Of a stretch of 36,903 nucleotides of DNA, positions 8,902 to 16,926 are shown piece by piece (positions within the stretch are counted from its first letter, which is position 1; every line of letters starts with the position of its first letter). Under the pieces are notes generated by a model, which saw only the letters and a list, made by a program, of their open reading frames with translations, was not told the DNA's origin and did no database searches. A program made the translations under genes and the position numbers. This DNA comes from Clostridia bacterium (GTDB taxonomy: Bacteria > Bacillota > Clostridia > Oscillospirales > CAG-272): positions 1 to 36,903 of the forward strand of contig JAFVYZ010000023.1 of the NCBI GenBank assembly GCA_017508425.1. Direction: 5' to 3'.

Positions 8902-9753
8902 ATGAGCAAGCGTTTTTTGGTATGCATCGACTCGGACGGATGCGCATTTGACACGATGGAATTAAAGCACAAGGAGTGCTTTTGCCCCGCATACATCAAC
9001 TACTTCGGCCTTCAGGCCGTCTCCAAATACGCACGTGACGCGTGGGATTTTGCCAATCTTTACTCGTGCTACCGCGGCATTCACCGCCTGCGCTCACTCC
9101 TGAAGTCCCTTGAGGTACTGGCCGAGCGTCGCGAGGTAAAGGAGCGCGGCTTCACCGTGCCCGAAATGAAGGAGCTTCGCGCCTACGTTGAGGCAGGCAA
9201 GCCCCTCTCGAACGCGGGACTTGAGGAATATCTCGCCGAGCACCCCGAATCGGAGGAGATCCGAAACACGATCGCGTGGTCGGTCAACGTCAACGACCGC
9301 GTGGCCGAAATGGTGCGCAGCGTTCCCCCCTTCCCGCACGTAAGAGAGTGCCTTGAGAGAATTTCGGAATATGCCGACATCGTGATCGTTTCCGCTACCC
9401 AACAGCTCGCACTTGAGCGTGAGTGGGGCGAGCACGGTCTGCTCGACCTCATCTATGCCGTCAAGGGTCAGGAAAGCGGCACAAAAAAAGAGATCATCGC
9501 GTCGCTCAAGGGCGACTATGAGGAGGGCCACGTGCTCATGATCGGCGACGCCCCCGGCGACCGCGATGCCGCCAAGGCAAACGGCGCGCTCTTCTACCCC
9601 ATTCGCCCCGATGAGGAGGCACAGTCCTGGGCGGAATTCAAAACCGTTATGGACAATTTCTTAAACGGCACCTACGCAGGTGCGCTTGAAGCAGAAAAGA
9701 TCGCACACTTTGAAACCCTGCTTCCCTCCACGCCCGCTTGGCAGAAAGGCTAA
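8902..9753 (+). CDS. HAD-family hydrolase, second copy type
   Basis: A 283-residue HAD protein unlike its neighbour. Motif I is CIDSDGCAFD (Asp-x-Asp), motif II is IVSATQQ, a lysine in GTKKEI may serve motif III, and motif IV is MIGDAPGDRDAAK. A large helical cap (residues about 20-140) lies between motifs I and II, which fits a C1-cap HAD. The start ATG at 8902 follows AGGAGAAGGG. The stop overlaps the next start (TAATG), indicating coupling. The substrate is unknown; phosphoglycolate or sugar phosphate phosphatases share this layout. Lack of close similarity to the first HAD protein argues against a simple tandem duplication. Confidence 0.88.
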   Translation: MSKRFLVCIDSDGCAFDTMELKHKECFCPAYINYFGLQAVSKYARDAWDFANLYSCYRGIHRLRSLLKSLEVLAERREVKERGFTVPEMKELRAYVEAGKPLSNAGLEEYLAEHPESEEIRNTIAWSVNVNDRVAEMVRSVPPFPHVRECLERISEYADIVIVSATQQLALEREWGEHGLLDLIYAVKGQESGTKKEIIASLKGDYEEGHVLMIGDAPGDRDAAKANGALFYPIRPDEEAQSWAEFKTVMDNFLNGTYAGALEAEKIAHFETLLPSTPAWQKG

Positions 9754-10427
9754 TGATGACATACGGAAGAGATATCGGCATTAAATTTTATGAGAACGGC
9801 GACGTACGCACCTACCCCGGCAACACGGTGGTGGCTGACGTCACGCCCGATTGCCCCGCTTACCAGGTGATGTGCGCCCTGCACCAAATGGTGCTGGATT
9901 ACGGCTTTGACAGCCACCAGATCCTGCTCCCGAAGGACAGCTATCACATGACGGTGATCCGCGGTGTCAACGATCAGGTGAGAAAGGATACCCACTGGCC
10001 TGCCGATCTTGCCAAGGATGCGCCCATGACCGAGGTTGACGATTACATCACCCGTGCCGTTACAAGTGTCAAAATGCCCGAGCGTATGCGTATGAAGTTC
10101 CACGAGGTGGTGCTCAACAGCGGCGACATCAAGGTATGCCTGCTGCCCGCTGACGAGGAGCAGGAAAAAATCCTGCGTGAGTACCGCAACGCGGTTGCCA
10201 ATGCCATCGGCTTGTTCTTGCCGGGGCACGACAATTATAGATTCCACATCACCCTCTCCTACACGCGCGTGATTGCCGAGGGTGAAGATGCGGTGCGTAT
10301 GGAAAAGATGCTTGCGGAAATGGACCGCCTCATCAAGGACCAGCCCGACGTTGAAATTACTGCCCCCTATATGGCGTATTACAACGACATGATGGCATTT
10401 TCCCCCGTTCGCATTCCGAGAAATTGA
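9753..10427 (+). CDS. 2H phosphoesterase-like protein (DUF1868-like)
   Basis: A 224-residue protein with the two HxT motifs that define the 2H phosphoesterase superfamily: HMT at residues 65-67 and HIT at residues 165-167, about 100 residues apart, each on a predicted beta strand (SYHMTVIRG, FHITLSY). 2H enzymes hydrolyse cyclic phosphodiesters such as 2',3'-cyclic ends; the closest named group I recognise is DUF1868. The ATG at 9753 overlaps the preceding stop; a second ATG follows directly at 9756. It completes a three-gene run of phosphoester-acting enzymes, and substrate channelling (phosphodiester to monoester to free alcohol) is an inference. Confidence 0.8.
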   Translation: MMTYGRDIGIKFYENGDVRTYPGNTVVADVTPDCPAYQVMCALHQMVLDYGFDSHQILLPKDSYHMTVIRGVNDQVRKDTHWPADLAKDAPMTEVDDYITRAVTSVKMPERMRMKFHEVVLNSGDIKVCLLPADEEQEKILREYRNAVANAIGLFLPGHDNYRFHITLSYTRVIAEGEDAVRMEKMLAEMDRLIKDQPDVEITAPYMAYYNDMMAFSPVRIPRN

Positions 10428-10495
10428 CAGCTACGCCGTTGCATGGCAGAACAAGCTCGTTGCGACAGCAATACTAAAAAATCGAGGTGATGATT

Positions 10496-11263
10496 ATGAA
10501 AAATCTTTTTGATCTGACAGGAAAAATAGCCATTGTCATCGGCGGAAGCCGCGGACTCGGCAGGGGCATGGCAAAGGGCCTGGCCGACGCAGGCGCTACC
10601 GTTGTAATTTCAAGCCGTGGCAAGGAAGCCTTGCTACAGGCTGCAGCCGAGCTTACCGCCGAAACCGGAAGCACCGTTGAGGGTATCGCATTGGACATCA
10701 CGTCCACGGCCGCCATCAACGCCTTTGTTGATGAGGTTGCAAATCGCTTTGGCAGGATCGATATACTGATCAACTGCGCCGGCATCAACATTCGAAAGCC
10801 CGCCCTTGAGTACACCGAAGCGGAGTGGAACAGCGTTACTGACACACAGTTCAAGTATGTTTTCTTTATGAATCAAGCTGTGGGCAAATTTATGGTAGCA
10901 AACGGGATCAAGGGTAGGATCATCAACGTAGGCTCTATTTCAAGCATGGTCGGCCTGAAAAATATGATCGCATACTGCTCCAGCAAGGGCGCGATCACAC
11001 AAATGACAAAGGCTCTCGCAAACGAGTGGGCTCAGTATGGCATCACGGTGAATGCGATAGGCCCCGGTTACTGCATGACGGAGATGACAAAGCCTCTGCT
11101 TTCCGACCAGACCGTTGTGGCAAAATATAAGGAGAAGATCCCCATGGGACGTCTTGGCACGCCTGAGGATATGGCGACCACAGCGGTATATCTCGCAGCG
11201 GACGGCTCCTCTTACGTAACGGGACAAATGATCTACGTTGACGGCGGTTGGCTTGTAAACTGA
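10496..11263 (+). CDS. short-chain dehydrogenase/reductase (gluconate 5-dehydrogenase-like)
   Basis: A 255-residue classical SDR using NAD(P)H. Cofactor-binding GGSRGLGRG lies near residue 18, the NCAG element near 90, and the catalytic Ser-Tyr-Lys is seen in SISSMVG and YCSSKGA. The C-terminus ends in the usual VTGQMIYVDGGW. The overall pattern resembles gluconate 5-dehydrogenase and 2-deoxy-gluconate dehydrogenase types, but SDR substrate calls by eye are weak. ATG 10496 has GAGGTGA 8 nt upstream. It lies 68 nt behind the 2H gene with no clear terminator between, so it may be read from the same promoter. If so, a sugar or sugar-acid route is a reasonable guess for the cluster. Confidence 0.88.
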   Translation: MKNLFDLTGKIAIVIGGSRGLGRGMAKGLADAGATVVISSRGKEALLQAAAELTAETGSTVEGIALDITSTAAINAFVDEVANRFGRIDILINCAGINIRKPALEYTEAEWNSVTDTQFKYVFFMNQAVGKFMVANGIKGRIINVGSISSMVGLKNMIAYCSSKGAITQMTKALANEWAQYGITVNAIGPGYCMTEMTKPLLSDQTVVAKYKEKIPMGRLGTPEDMATTAVYLAADGSSYVTGQMIYVDGGWLVN

Positions 11264-11316
11264 TAATCGTTATAAAAAACCCTTATGGGTAGTAAAAATT
11301 TAATCACAAAGCAACG

Positions 11317-11352
11317 AACTGACATCACTTTTGGGTGATGTCAGTTTTGTTT
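11317..11352 (+). terminator. terminator after the dehydrogenase
   Basis: A perfect 12-bp stem (11317-11328 with 11335-11346) followed by a T-rich tail, about 55 nt after the stop codon. Confidence 0.88.
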
Positions 11353-11405
11353 TAGGTAGAATACGTATGAAGGCATACGAAGCACTGCATTGGGGACACA
11401 AAAGC

Positions 11406-11443
11406 AAAACACGGCATACCTCTTTCGAGATATGCCGTGTTTT
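11406..11443. terminator. terminator after yigZ, probably bidirectional
   Basis: A perfect 13-bp stem (11406-11418 with 11431-11443) with A-rich and T-rich edges. On the minus strand it follows yigZ. A second short GC hairpin, CAGGGGTCGCCCCTG at 11458-11472, lies between it and the yigZ stop. Confidence 0.85.
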
Positions 11444-11487
11444 TGAAAACGATCCTTCAGGGGTCGCCCCTGTAATGCTCCCCTTTT

Positions 11488-12123
11488 TTATGCTTCCGGC
11501 TTGGCATCAAGGATGGTTTCCCCCACCTCGGAAATGGCGCGCCCTGCGGTAAGGTCGGTGACGCGGGCAAGAAACACTTCCACGCGCTCGGAAGGAAGCC
11601 CTACGGTAAGCATTACACGCTCGGCAAATTCGCACCCACGCTCGCGTGCCAAAAAGCGCGGCAGCTCCTGCAGCAATCTTTGATAATCGGGATAGGTCAG
11701 GTCAAGCTGCACGTCGGTGAACGAAACAAACTCGGCCACGCCCGCCTGCTCCAGCGCCTCATGCGCGGCAGCACCGTACGCACGGGTAAGCCCCCCTGCG
11801 CCCAGCAAAATGCCGCCGAAATAACGGGTGGTGGCAACGCAAACATCCGAAAGGCCACGCGTCTCAATGGCGCGAAGGGTGGGCATACCGGCCGTCCCCT
11901 GCGGCTCACTGTCGTCGCCGTAGCGTTTATTGCCATCCTTCAAAAGATACGCAAACACCGTGTGTCTGGCATCGGGATGCATTTTTCTTCGTGCCTTGAC
12001 GAAGGTCTCGGCCTCCTCGACCGTAGATACTCGCTTGACAGCGGCGATAAAGGTCGAGCGCTTTTCAAGGATCTCGGCCTCGGTATCCCGCATCACGGTG
12101 CGAAAAACACCTTCATTTACCAT
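11488..12123 (-). CDS. yigZ: YigZ/IMPACT family protein
   Basis: This 211-residue protein belongs to the UPF0029/IMPACT family. The signature block is clear: KRYGDDSEPQGTAGMPTL followed by TRYFGGILLGAGGLTRAYG. The N-terminal domain carries the conserved stretch and the C-terminal half is the ferredoxin-like domain typical of bacterial YigZ. In eukaryotes IMPACT tunes Gcn2; the bacterial role is not settled, with a translation-linked function suspected. Its start overlaps the end of hflX by 7 nt, so it belongs to the hflX transcript, again pointing to ribosome-linked physiology. Confidence 0.95.
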   Translation of the reverse strand: MVNEGVFRTVMRDTEAEILEKRSTFIAAVKRVSTVEEAETFVKARRKMHPDARHTVFAYLLKDGNKRYGDDSEPQGTAGMPTLRAIETRGLSDVCVATTRYFGGILLGAGGLTRAYGAAAHEALEQAGVAEFVSFTDVQLDLTYPDYQRLLQELPRFLARERGCEFAERVMLTVGLPSERVEVFLARVTDLTAGRAISEVGETILDAKPEA

Positions 12124-13400
12124 TCGCTCTCCTCCCTTGGCGGCTCCTTGTCATAGTCGCGGAGCTGCCCGTAGGTTTTGGCATCGACCACCGCCGTGAC
12201 CGTCACCGCATCAGGGCCGTAAGAGACCTCCTCGACCGTGGCATTGCGATACAGGACCGACAAAAGGCCCTGCTTATGGTTCGGGATGCGGAAGGTCACC
12301 CTGCGACTGCCCTCGTGGAGCATTTCCTCGATGCGCACGAGCAGGCGATCTACGCCCTGCCCCGTTGCGGCCGAGATAAAGAGCACGTTCTCGCGCCCGT
12401 GCACGGCCCCCGGAATCGCTACACCGAGGTCGCATTTATTAAAGACGTACAAAATGGGCTTTTCACCGGCACCGAGGTCGCGAAGGAGCGATTCGGTCAC
12501 ATCGATCTGCGCGGCCGCCTCCGTGTCCGAGGCATCGACCAGCACCAAAAGCAGGTCGGCGTGCGTCGCCTCCTCGAGCGTAGAGCGAAAGGCGTGGATG
12601 AGATGGTGAGGCAAATTGCGGATAAAGCCAACCGTATCGGTCAAAAGAATGGTTTCACCACCCGGCAGGCGGCATTTGCGCGTCGTCGGGTCAAGAGTTG
12701 CAAAAAGCTTGTCCTCAGCAAGGATCCCCGCATCGGTCAAGTAATTGAGAAGCGTGGATTTCCCCGCATTGGTATAGCCAACGATCGACACACGCGCAAG
12801 GCCCGAGCGATCACGCGCCACACGCTGGGTGCGACGGTTTTCCGCCATTTCGGCAAGCGATTCCTCAAGCATTCGAATGCGTCGCTGCAAATGACGTCGG
12901 TCGGTCTCAAGCTGACTCTCACCCGGGCCTCGGGTGCCGATACCGCCGCCAAGACGGGAGAGCTCGGTGCCCTTGCCCATCAAGCGAGGAGCCGTATATT
13001 TTAACTGTGCAAGCTCGACCTGCAGCTTGCCCTCGCCGCTGGCGGCGTGCAGGGCAAAAATGTCAAGGATCAACATCGAACGGTCGATCACGCGCACCGC
13101 GTCACCAAGCGCCTGCTCAAGATTTCGAATTTGTGAGGGAGAAAGCTCCGAATCAAAAACCACCAGCGACACATCGTTGCGCGCACAATAAAAGGCAAGC
13201 TCCGCCGTCTTACCCGATCCAAGATAGGTACGCACATCGGGCGCTTCTTTATTTTGCATCATCTTAAACGCGCACACGCCGCCCGCCGTTTCAAGCAAGC
13301 GCTCAAGCTCCGCAAGACCCACCTCGGCCTCCTCGACTGTACCGCGCGTTACCACACTGACCAGTGCCGCGCGCACACCTTCAAAATTCTGATTTTCCAC
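12117..13400 (-). CDS. hflX: ribosome-associated GTPase HflX
   Basis: A 427-residue GTPase that splits stalled or hibernating 70S ribosomes in studied bacteria. The N-terminal domain shows DVRTYLGSGKTAEL and FDSELSPSQIRNLE. The family linker RGPGESQLETDRR precedes a coiled-coil segment. The G domain has G1 GYTNAGKST (208-216), G3 DTVG (255-258), G4 NKCD (321-324) and G5 ISAATG. The start is GTG at 13400, with GGGAGGTGA just upstream; the in-frame ATG at 13595 lies inside rpmE and adds non-family residues. It is located after the rpmE terminator, so expression probably relies on readthrough or a promoter I cannot see. Confidence 0.96.
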   Translation of the reverse strand: MENQNFEGVRAALVSVVTRGTVEEAEVGLAELERLLETAGGVCAFKMMQNKEAPDVRTYLGSGKTAELAFYCARNDVSLVVFDSELSPSQIRNLEQALGDAVRVIDRSMLILDIFALHAASGEGKLQVELAQLKYTAPRLMGKGTELSRLGGGIGTRGPGESQLETDRRHLQRRIRMLEESLAEMAENRRTQRVARDRSGLARVSIVGYTNAGKSTLLNYLTDAGILAEDKLFATLDPTTRKCRLPGGETILLTDTVGFIRNLPHHLIHAFRSTLEEATHADLLLVLVDASDTEAAAQIDVTESLLRDLGAGEKPILYVFNKCDLGVAIPGAVHGRENVLFISAATGQGVDRLLVRIEEMLHEGSRRVTFRIPNHKQGLLSVLYRNATVEEVSYGPDAVTVTAVVDAKTYGQLRDYDKEPPREESEW

Positions 13401-13421
13401 GGCTTCACCTCCCTTTTGATA

Positions 13422-13449
13422 GAAAAAGGGGGCAGTAAGACCTGCCCCC
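13422..13449 (-). terminator. terminator after rpmE
   Basis: Stem GGGGGCAG (13428-13435) with CTGCCCCC (13442-13449); on the minus strand it is followed by TTTTTCT. It stands between rpmE and hflX and would limit readthrough into hflX. Confidence 0.85.
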
Positions 13450-13488
13450 GATACTGCCGTACCAAGACGGCTGCGTGAAATGACTCGA

Positions 13489-13695
13489 TTATTTTCTTGC
13501 CTGGAGTCTTCTGTTGAACTTGTCAACACGGCCGCCCACGTCAACCAGCTTTTGCTTGCCGGTGAAGAACGGATGACATTTAGAGCAAATTTCAACCTTC
13601 ATTTCCCCGCCGTTGGTAGACTTGGTCTTCACCATATTGCCACAAGCGCAAATGATGTTGACGTCTTCATAGGTCGGATGAATTCCTGCTTTCAT
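13489..13695 (-). CDS. rpmE: 50S ribosomal protein L31 (zinc-binding type)
   Basis: A 68-residue L31 starting [12 protein letters not shown]. The zinc-binding form is shown by CACGN and [13 protein letters not shown]. The start is set by GGAGAGGTGG upstream; an in-frame ATG at 13758 would add 21 lysine-rich residues overlapping the promoter. It has its own promoter and terminator, so it is an independent unit between sigE and hflX. Confidence 0.98.
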   Translation of the reverse strand: MKAGIHPTYEDVNIICACGNMVKTKSTNGGEMKVEICSKCHPFFTGKQKLVDVGGRVDKFNRRLQARK

Positions 13696-13729
13696 GTTTT
13701 CCACCTCTCCTTTTTTGAAATTACGCTTG

Positions 13730-13758
13730 ATTATACCATATCTTTTTTCGTTTTTCAA
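13730..13758 (-). promoter_or_regulatory. sigma-A promoter for rpmE
   Basis: Minus strand TTGAAA (13758-13753), 17 nt spacer, TATAAT (13735-13730), 35 nt before the L31 start codon, in the 83-nt gap after sigE. Confidence 0.88.
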
Positions 13759-13778
13759 GTAGTTTTACAAAAGTTCTT

Positions 13779-14474
13779 TTAAATTTTTTCCGCGATCTCG
13801 CGTTTTAAGTCTGCAATGATCTTTTTTTCAAGGCGTGATATGTAGGATTGTGAAATGCCGAGCATGTCTGCAACCTCCTTTTGCGTCATCTCGCGCTGAC
13901 CCGAAAAGCCGTACCGCAGCTCAATGATCTGCTTTTCGCGGGGCGAAAGTGCCCTTACCGCCTCGTTGACGACACGCCGCTCCTCGCGCTTTTCAAGCTC
14001 AAAGGAGACGCCGTCCTCCTCGCTACCGAGCACGTCGGAAAGGAGCAGCTCATTGCCGTCCCAGTCCACGTTCAAGGGCTCATCGATCGAGATCTCCCCC
14101 CGCCTTGCACTGCGCTTTCGGATGTACATTAAAATTTCGTTTTCGATGCACCGCGAGGCATACGTCGCGAGCTTGATATTTTTGTCAGCACAAAAGGTGT
14201 TGATCGCTTTGACCAGCCCCAATGTGCCAATGGAAACAAGGTCCTCGAGTCCTGTGCCCGTGCTTTCAAAGCGACGCGCGATGTACACCACCAAGCGCAA
14301 ATTGTGCTCAATAAGCGTGGCGCGCGCACCATCGTCCAGGGGCAAGCGTGACAAGGCCTCTTGCTCCTGCTCGGGCGACAACGGTGCGGGCAGCACGTCG
14401 GGACCGTTGACATAGTACACCCCACGACGGGGCGCAAAAATGCGAGAAAGCAAACGGTAAAAAAAGGACATCAT
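13779..14474 (-). CDS. sigE: sporulation sigma factor sigma-E precursor
   Basis: A 231-residue mother-cell sigma factor of sporulation. The N-terminal hydrophobic and basic pro-sequence (MMSFFYRLLSRIFAPRRG) precedes the characteristic VYYVNGPDVLPAPLS. Region 2 has NLRLVVYIARRFE, LVSIGTLGLVKAINTF and LATYASRCIENEILMYIR; then EPLNVDWDGNELLLSDVLG, a highly conserved sigma-E stretch; region 4 ends MLGISQSYISRLEKK. The order spoIIGA-sigE is the standard one, the upstream protease removing the pro-sequence. I chose ATG 14474, about 9 nt after an AGGGGG site within the end of spoIIGA; ATG 14471 and TTG 14477 are alternatives. The sigma-E gene is intact although its partner reads as frameshifted. Confidence 0.96.
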   Translation of the reverse strand: MMSFFYRLLSRIFAPRRGVYYVNGPDVLPAPLSPEQEQEALSRLPLDDGARATLIEHNLRLVVYIARRFESTGTGLEDLVSIGTLGLVKAINTFCADKNIKLATYASRCIENEILMYIRKRSARRGEISIDEPLNVDWDGNELLLSDVLGSEEDGVSFELEKREERRVVNEAVRALSPREKQIIELRYGFSGQREMTQKEVADMLGISQSYISRLEKKIIADLKREIAEKI

Positions 14475-14477
14475 CAA

Positions 14478-15346
14478 TTACAACCCCCTCACTAATTCAG
14501 CAGGCAGCAGTGCCTGACAGTCATCAAAGCCCACACGCAGCGCCGTGGGGGCGAGCAGTATCTCTACACCCACCTCACCGCGGCCGAGATCCAAGCGTGC
14601 CCAATCGGGCGCGATCGCCACCAAAAGCCCCTGCCCCGTCGCGCTTTGCGCCGCAAGCAGACGCACGCGCCGCGCATCCTCGTGCGGCAGATTCCCCACG
14701 GCACCGGCCCCCTTCCGCACCGCCCCCGCAAGGGGCAAGGATAAAAGAGCGTCAAGGGCTCCCTTGGCCACAAGCACCACGGGCCTTCCGCTGATCGGAT
14801 CGGTCAAAAGATTGGCAGTATCCACCATGGCCGAAAGTGAGAGGACCTCCTTCCCGATCGAAACACGAAGGCGAGCCCGAAGCTGCCCTGCGCGTCGGCG
14901 TGACGTGCGCCCCCACAAAAAGGTACAAAGGCCGCCCGCAGCGGCAAGCAAAAAGAACAAGGGACCCGACACCTGTTGCCCAGACGGTGCAATCGGCAGA
15001 TCCAAGCGCGAAAGAAGTGCGCCGATGCCGCTCATGGCACCGCCTACGGCAAAGGAAACCCCGAAATACACCAAAAGGGCAAAAAAACCGACACCGTATT
15101 GCATTTTTTCTCAGTAAAGGTGCCAACGCACATCAAAAAGCAGACCGCGCAATCGGCAAAAAAAGCAAGGCCGCCCGGTGCCGTGATAAAAAGAGCCGCG
15201 ACCGCATACAAGGCCCCCAGTGCCGAAAAGAGCGCCGAACGCCACACGGGGAACGGGCGGTGCAGCAGCTTTGCCGTCAGGAACAGGCATTGAAAATCCA
15301 TGCAAAAATTGACAAAAAATAAAAGATCGCCCCAAACGGTATCCAT
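14478..15346 (-). pseudogene. spoIIGA: sigma-E processing protease SpoIIGA, frameshifted
   Basis: SpoIIGA is the membrane-embedded aspartic protease that activates pro-sigma-E at the septum. Two frames share it. Residues 1-81 (from ATG 15346, after GAGGTGAAAAG) contain the first membrane helices (MDTVWGDLLFFVNFCMDF). The rest continues in the next frame from about 15104 with more helices (FALLVYFGVSFAVGG) and the protease domain with active-site-like MVDTANLLTDPISGRPVV. The switch is at a run of six A on the coding strand (15104-15109). One more A gives a continuous 289-residue protein, close to the family's usual 300. The active-site triplet reads DTA rather than the usual DSG/DTG. It is either an assembly error, a real mutation, or less likely programmed slippage. 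It is directly followed by sigE. Confidence 0.85.
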
Positions 15347-15424
15347 TTTCTTTTCACCTCGTGGCTATTGTAGCACACTTCAAGCGCAAAGCCTGTCGCT
15401 TTTCGTTCGGGGGATGATTTTTTA

Positions 15425-15467
15425 TAAAAAAACCGCTTTCGTCCTCCACAAAGCGAGGGCGAAAGCG
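15425..15467 (-). terminator. terminator after the DUF1015 gene
   Basis: Stem CGCTTTCGTCCTC (15434-15446) with GAGGGCGAAAGCG (15455-15467), one G-T pair, followed on the minus strand by a run of T. It separates the DUF1015 unit from spoIIGA. A TACAAT-like -10 (15372-15367) for spoIIGA lies beyond it but I cannot assign its -35. Confidence 0.87.
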
Positions 15468-15497
15468 ATTTGATCGGTTTTGTGTATCAAAGGGCCG

Positions 15498-16754
15498 TTA
15501 TTTGATACGGCGGCATTCTATGTAAAAGCGCTTATCCTCGGCATGACCCATAGAAAAGGTCTTGCGCGGAAGTGCACCGTCAAAAATAACGGTACGGAAC
15601 AGGTCGTCCTTACCCATGCCCGAGAAAATAAAGCCAATGGCATCCTCGGCGCGGGCAAGCTCCTCCACCGTTTTGGTGCCATGAATGTAATCGACCTCAG
15701 CACCGGGGTGCGCCTTGATATATTCGTCGATGAAGGCCTGCAGGGTCCCCACCGTCAGCTGTGCCGAGGGACTGCCGAAATGCATGGTGCCGCGGCGCTT
15801 TGCGGTAATAAATCGCGTTTGCTGGGGGGCGGCGTTGCCGTGAAGCGAGAAGGAATACTTTTCGAGCTCCGAGAGCACGTCATCGGAATCCACGCCCATC
15901 ATCACACGGTAAATAGGCTCAAATTCAAGAGCATCATCGTGCAGGTTCATCACCTCAACAAGCGCATAACGGGAGGGATGATACAGGGCACTGTCGCCGT
16001 GCGCCGCCTTGATCTCCTCGTACGAGGCCTTTGCAACGGCAAGCGAATGATTGCCGTCACCCACCGCAAAGAGGAGCGGGGGCACGTTTTCGCCATAGCG
16101 AGCACGGATGCGATCGGGGGCGATCAGGCGTGCCAGCGCATTTTCAATGCGGCCGATGCCGACGCTGTCCACAAAGCGACCCTTGACCGAGCCGCTGCCC
16201 TTGGTAAGCGGAAAATTATAAGCAAGCTCCAAGGTATCGGCACGGGCGGCAAGGGGCTCGATGACCGTCTTTTCGGGATCGTCGATCAAAAGCATCACGT
16301 GAGGAAGCTCCAGCACCGCATCGCGGCGTACCGCAAGGCGGGGTGGGATGCGCTCAGGCACCGTTTCCTCGGTGGCGCGCACCAATGTTTTACTGCCCCG
16401 TGTATAGTCGTAATGCTCAAGATCGATCATACCGACAAGACCGCGGCGAAGTCTTCCATCCGACTGCACGCGTTCAAGATAGATCATACGGTTCGGGTGG
16501 CGCACCAGCACCTCGCGCAAATATTTTTCCATATTTTGCTGTGCTACGGGCACGCGTGCCTCGGTCTCGTTCAAAAACGCCTCGGGCAGGATCAGGCGCA
16601 GGGTGCTCGGTGCCTCACCGACCTGCGCGTCAAGCGCGTTCCAATATTCGGGCTTGCCGGTAAACTGATCGCAGGCAACGGTCGCCCACAGCGTACCGTT
16701 CACGGCACTGAAATCGGGCAATAAAATATCAGAGGGTAAGAAATAAGCGGACAT
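15498..16754 (-). CDS. DUF1015 family protein
   Basis: A 418-residue cytosolic protein matching DUF1015 from end to end: the opening FLPSDILLP, CDQFTGKPEYW, the central GRFVDSVGIGRIENALARL, and the best-conserved block VGDGNHSLAVAKA. The C-terminal part ends FSMGHAEDKRFYIE. DUF1015 genes often lie near serine biosynthesis genes in Clostridia, and a kinase-like role has been discussed, but no such neighbour is present here and I assign no reaction. ATG 16754 follows GAGGTGA. It has its own promoter and terminator and is divergent from the ABC exporter. Confidence 0.88.
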   Translation of the reverse strand: MSAYFLPSDILLPDFSAVNGTLWATVACDQFTGKPEYWNALDAQVGEAPSTLRLILPEAFLNETEARVPVAQQNMEKYLREVLVRHPNRMIYLERVQSDGRLRRGLVGMIDLEHYDYTRGSKTLVRATEETVPERIPPRLAVRRDAVLELPHVMLLIDDPEKTVIEPLAARADTLELAYNFPLTKGSGSVKGRFVDSVGIGRIENALARLIAPDRIRARYGENVPPLLFAVGDGNHSLAVAKASYEEIKAAHGDSALYHPSRYALVEVMNLHDDALEFEPIYRVMMGVDSDDVLSELEKYSFSLHGNAAPQQTRFITAKRRGTMHFGSPSAQLTVGTLQAFIDEYIKAHPGAEVDYIHGTKTVEELARAEDAIGFIFSGMGKDDLFRTVIFDGALPRKTFSMGHAEDKRFYIECRRIK

Positions 16755-16784
16755 ACGGTTCACCTCATTTTTTGTGTTACCTTT

Positions 16785-16813
16785 ACTATACCACACCGCC
16801 GCGCCAAAATCAA
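16785..16813 (-). promoter_or_regulatory. probable promoter for the DUF1015 gene
   Basis: Minus strand TTGATT (16813-16808), 17 nt spacer, TATAGT (16790-16785), 31 nt before the start codon. Confidence 0.7.
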
Positions 16814-16859
16814 GTGGGCCCTCCCCTTTTGGATGTTTTTATTTTTTCGCGCGCCCGTA

Positions 16860-16888
16860 TTGCGTATTTAATTTTTTTGTGCTATAAT
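16860..16888 (+). promoter_or_regulatory. probable promoter for the ABC exporter
   Basis: TTGCGT (16860-16865), 17 nt spacer, TATAAT (16883-16888) with an extended -10 (TGC before it), about 40 nt before the start codon. Confidence 0.75.
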
Positions 16889-16926
16889 AAATTGTTATAA
16901 ATTTGTTTTGCAAAGGAGGGCGATCT

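Noticed and set aside
8061-9753. The two HAD genes as a tandem duplication
   Set aside because: Their motif I and motif IV surroundings and cap positions differ (Cof-type C2 cap versus large C1-like cap), so they are distinct subfamilies.
11331-11552. 73-codon plus-strand frame after the dehydrogenase
   Set aside because: It is made of two terminator hairpins and the antisense end of yigZ.
15347-15423. Possible Spo0A box upstream of spoIIGA (TGTCGCT near 15394)
   Set aside because: It matches only part of the TGTCGAA consensus, and I could not place a matching -35 for the TACAAT at 15367-15372.
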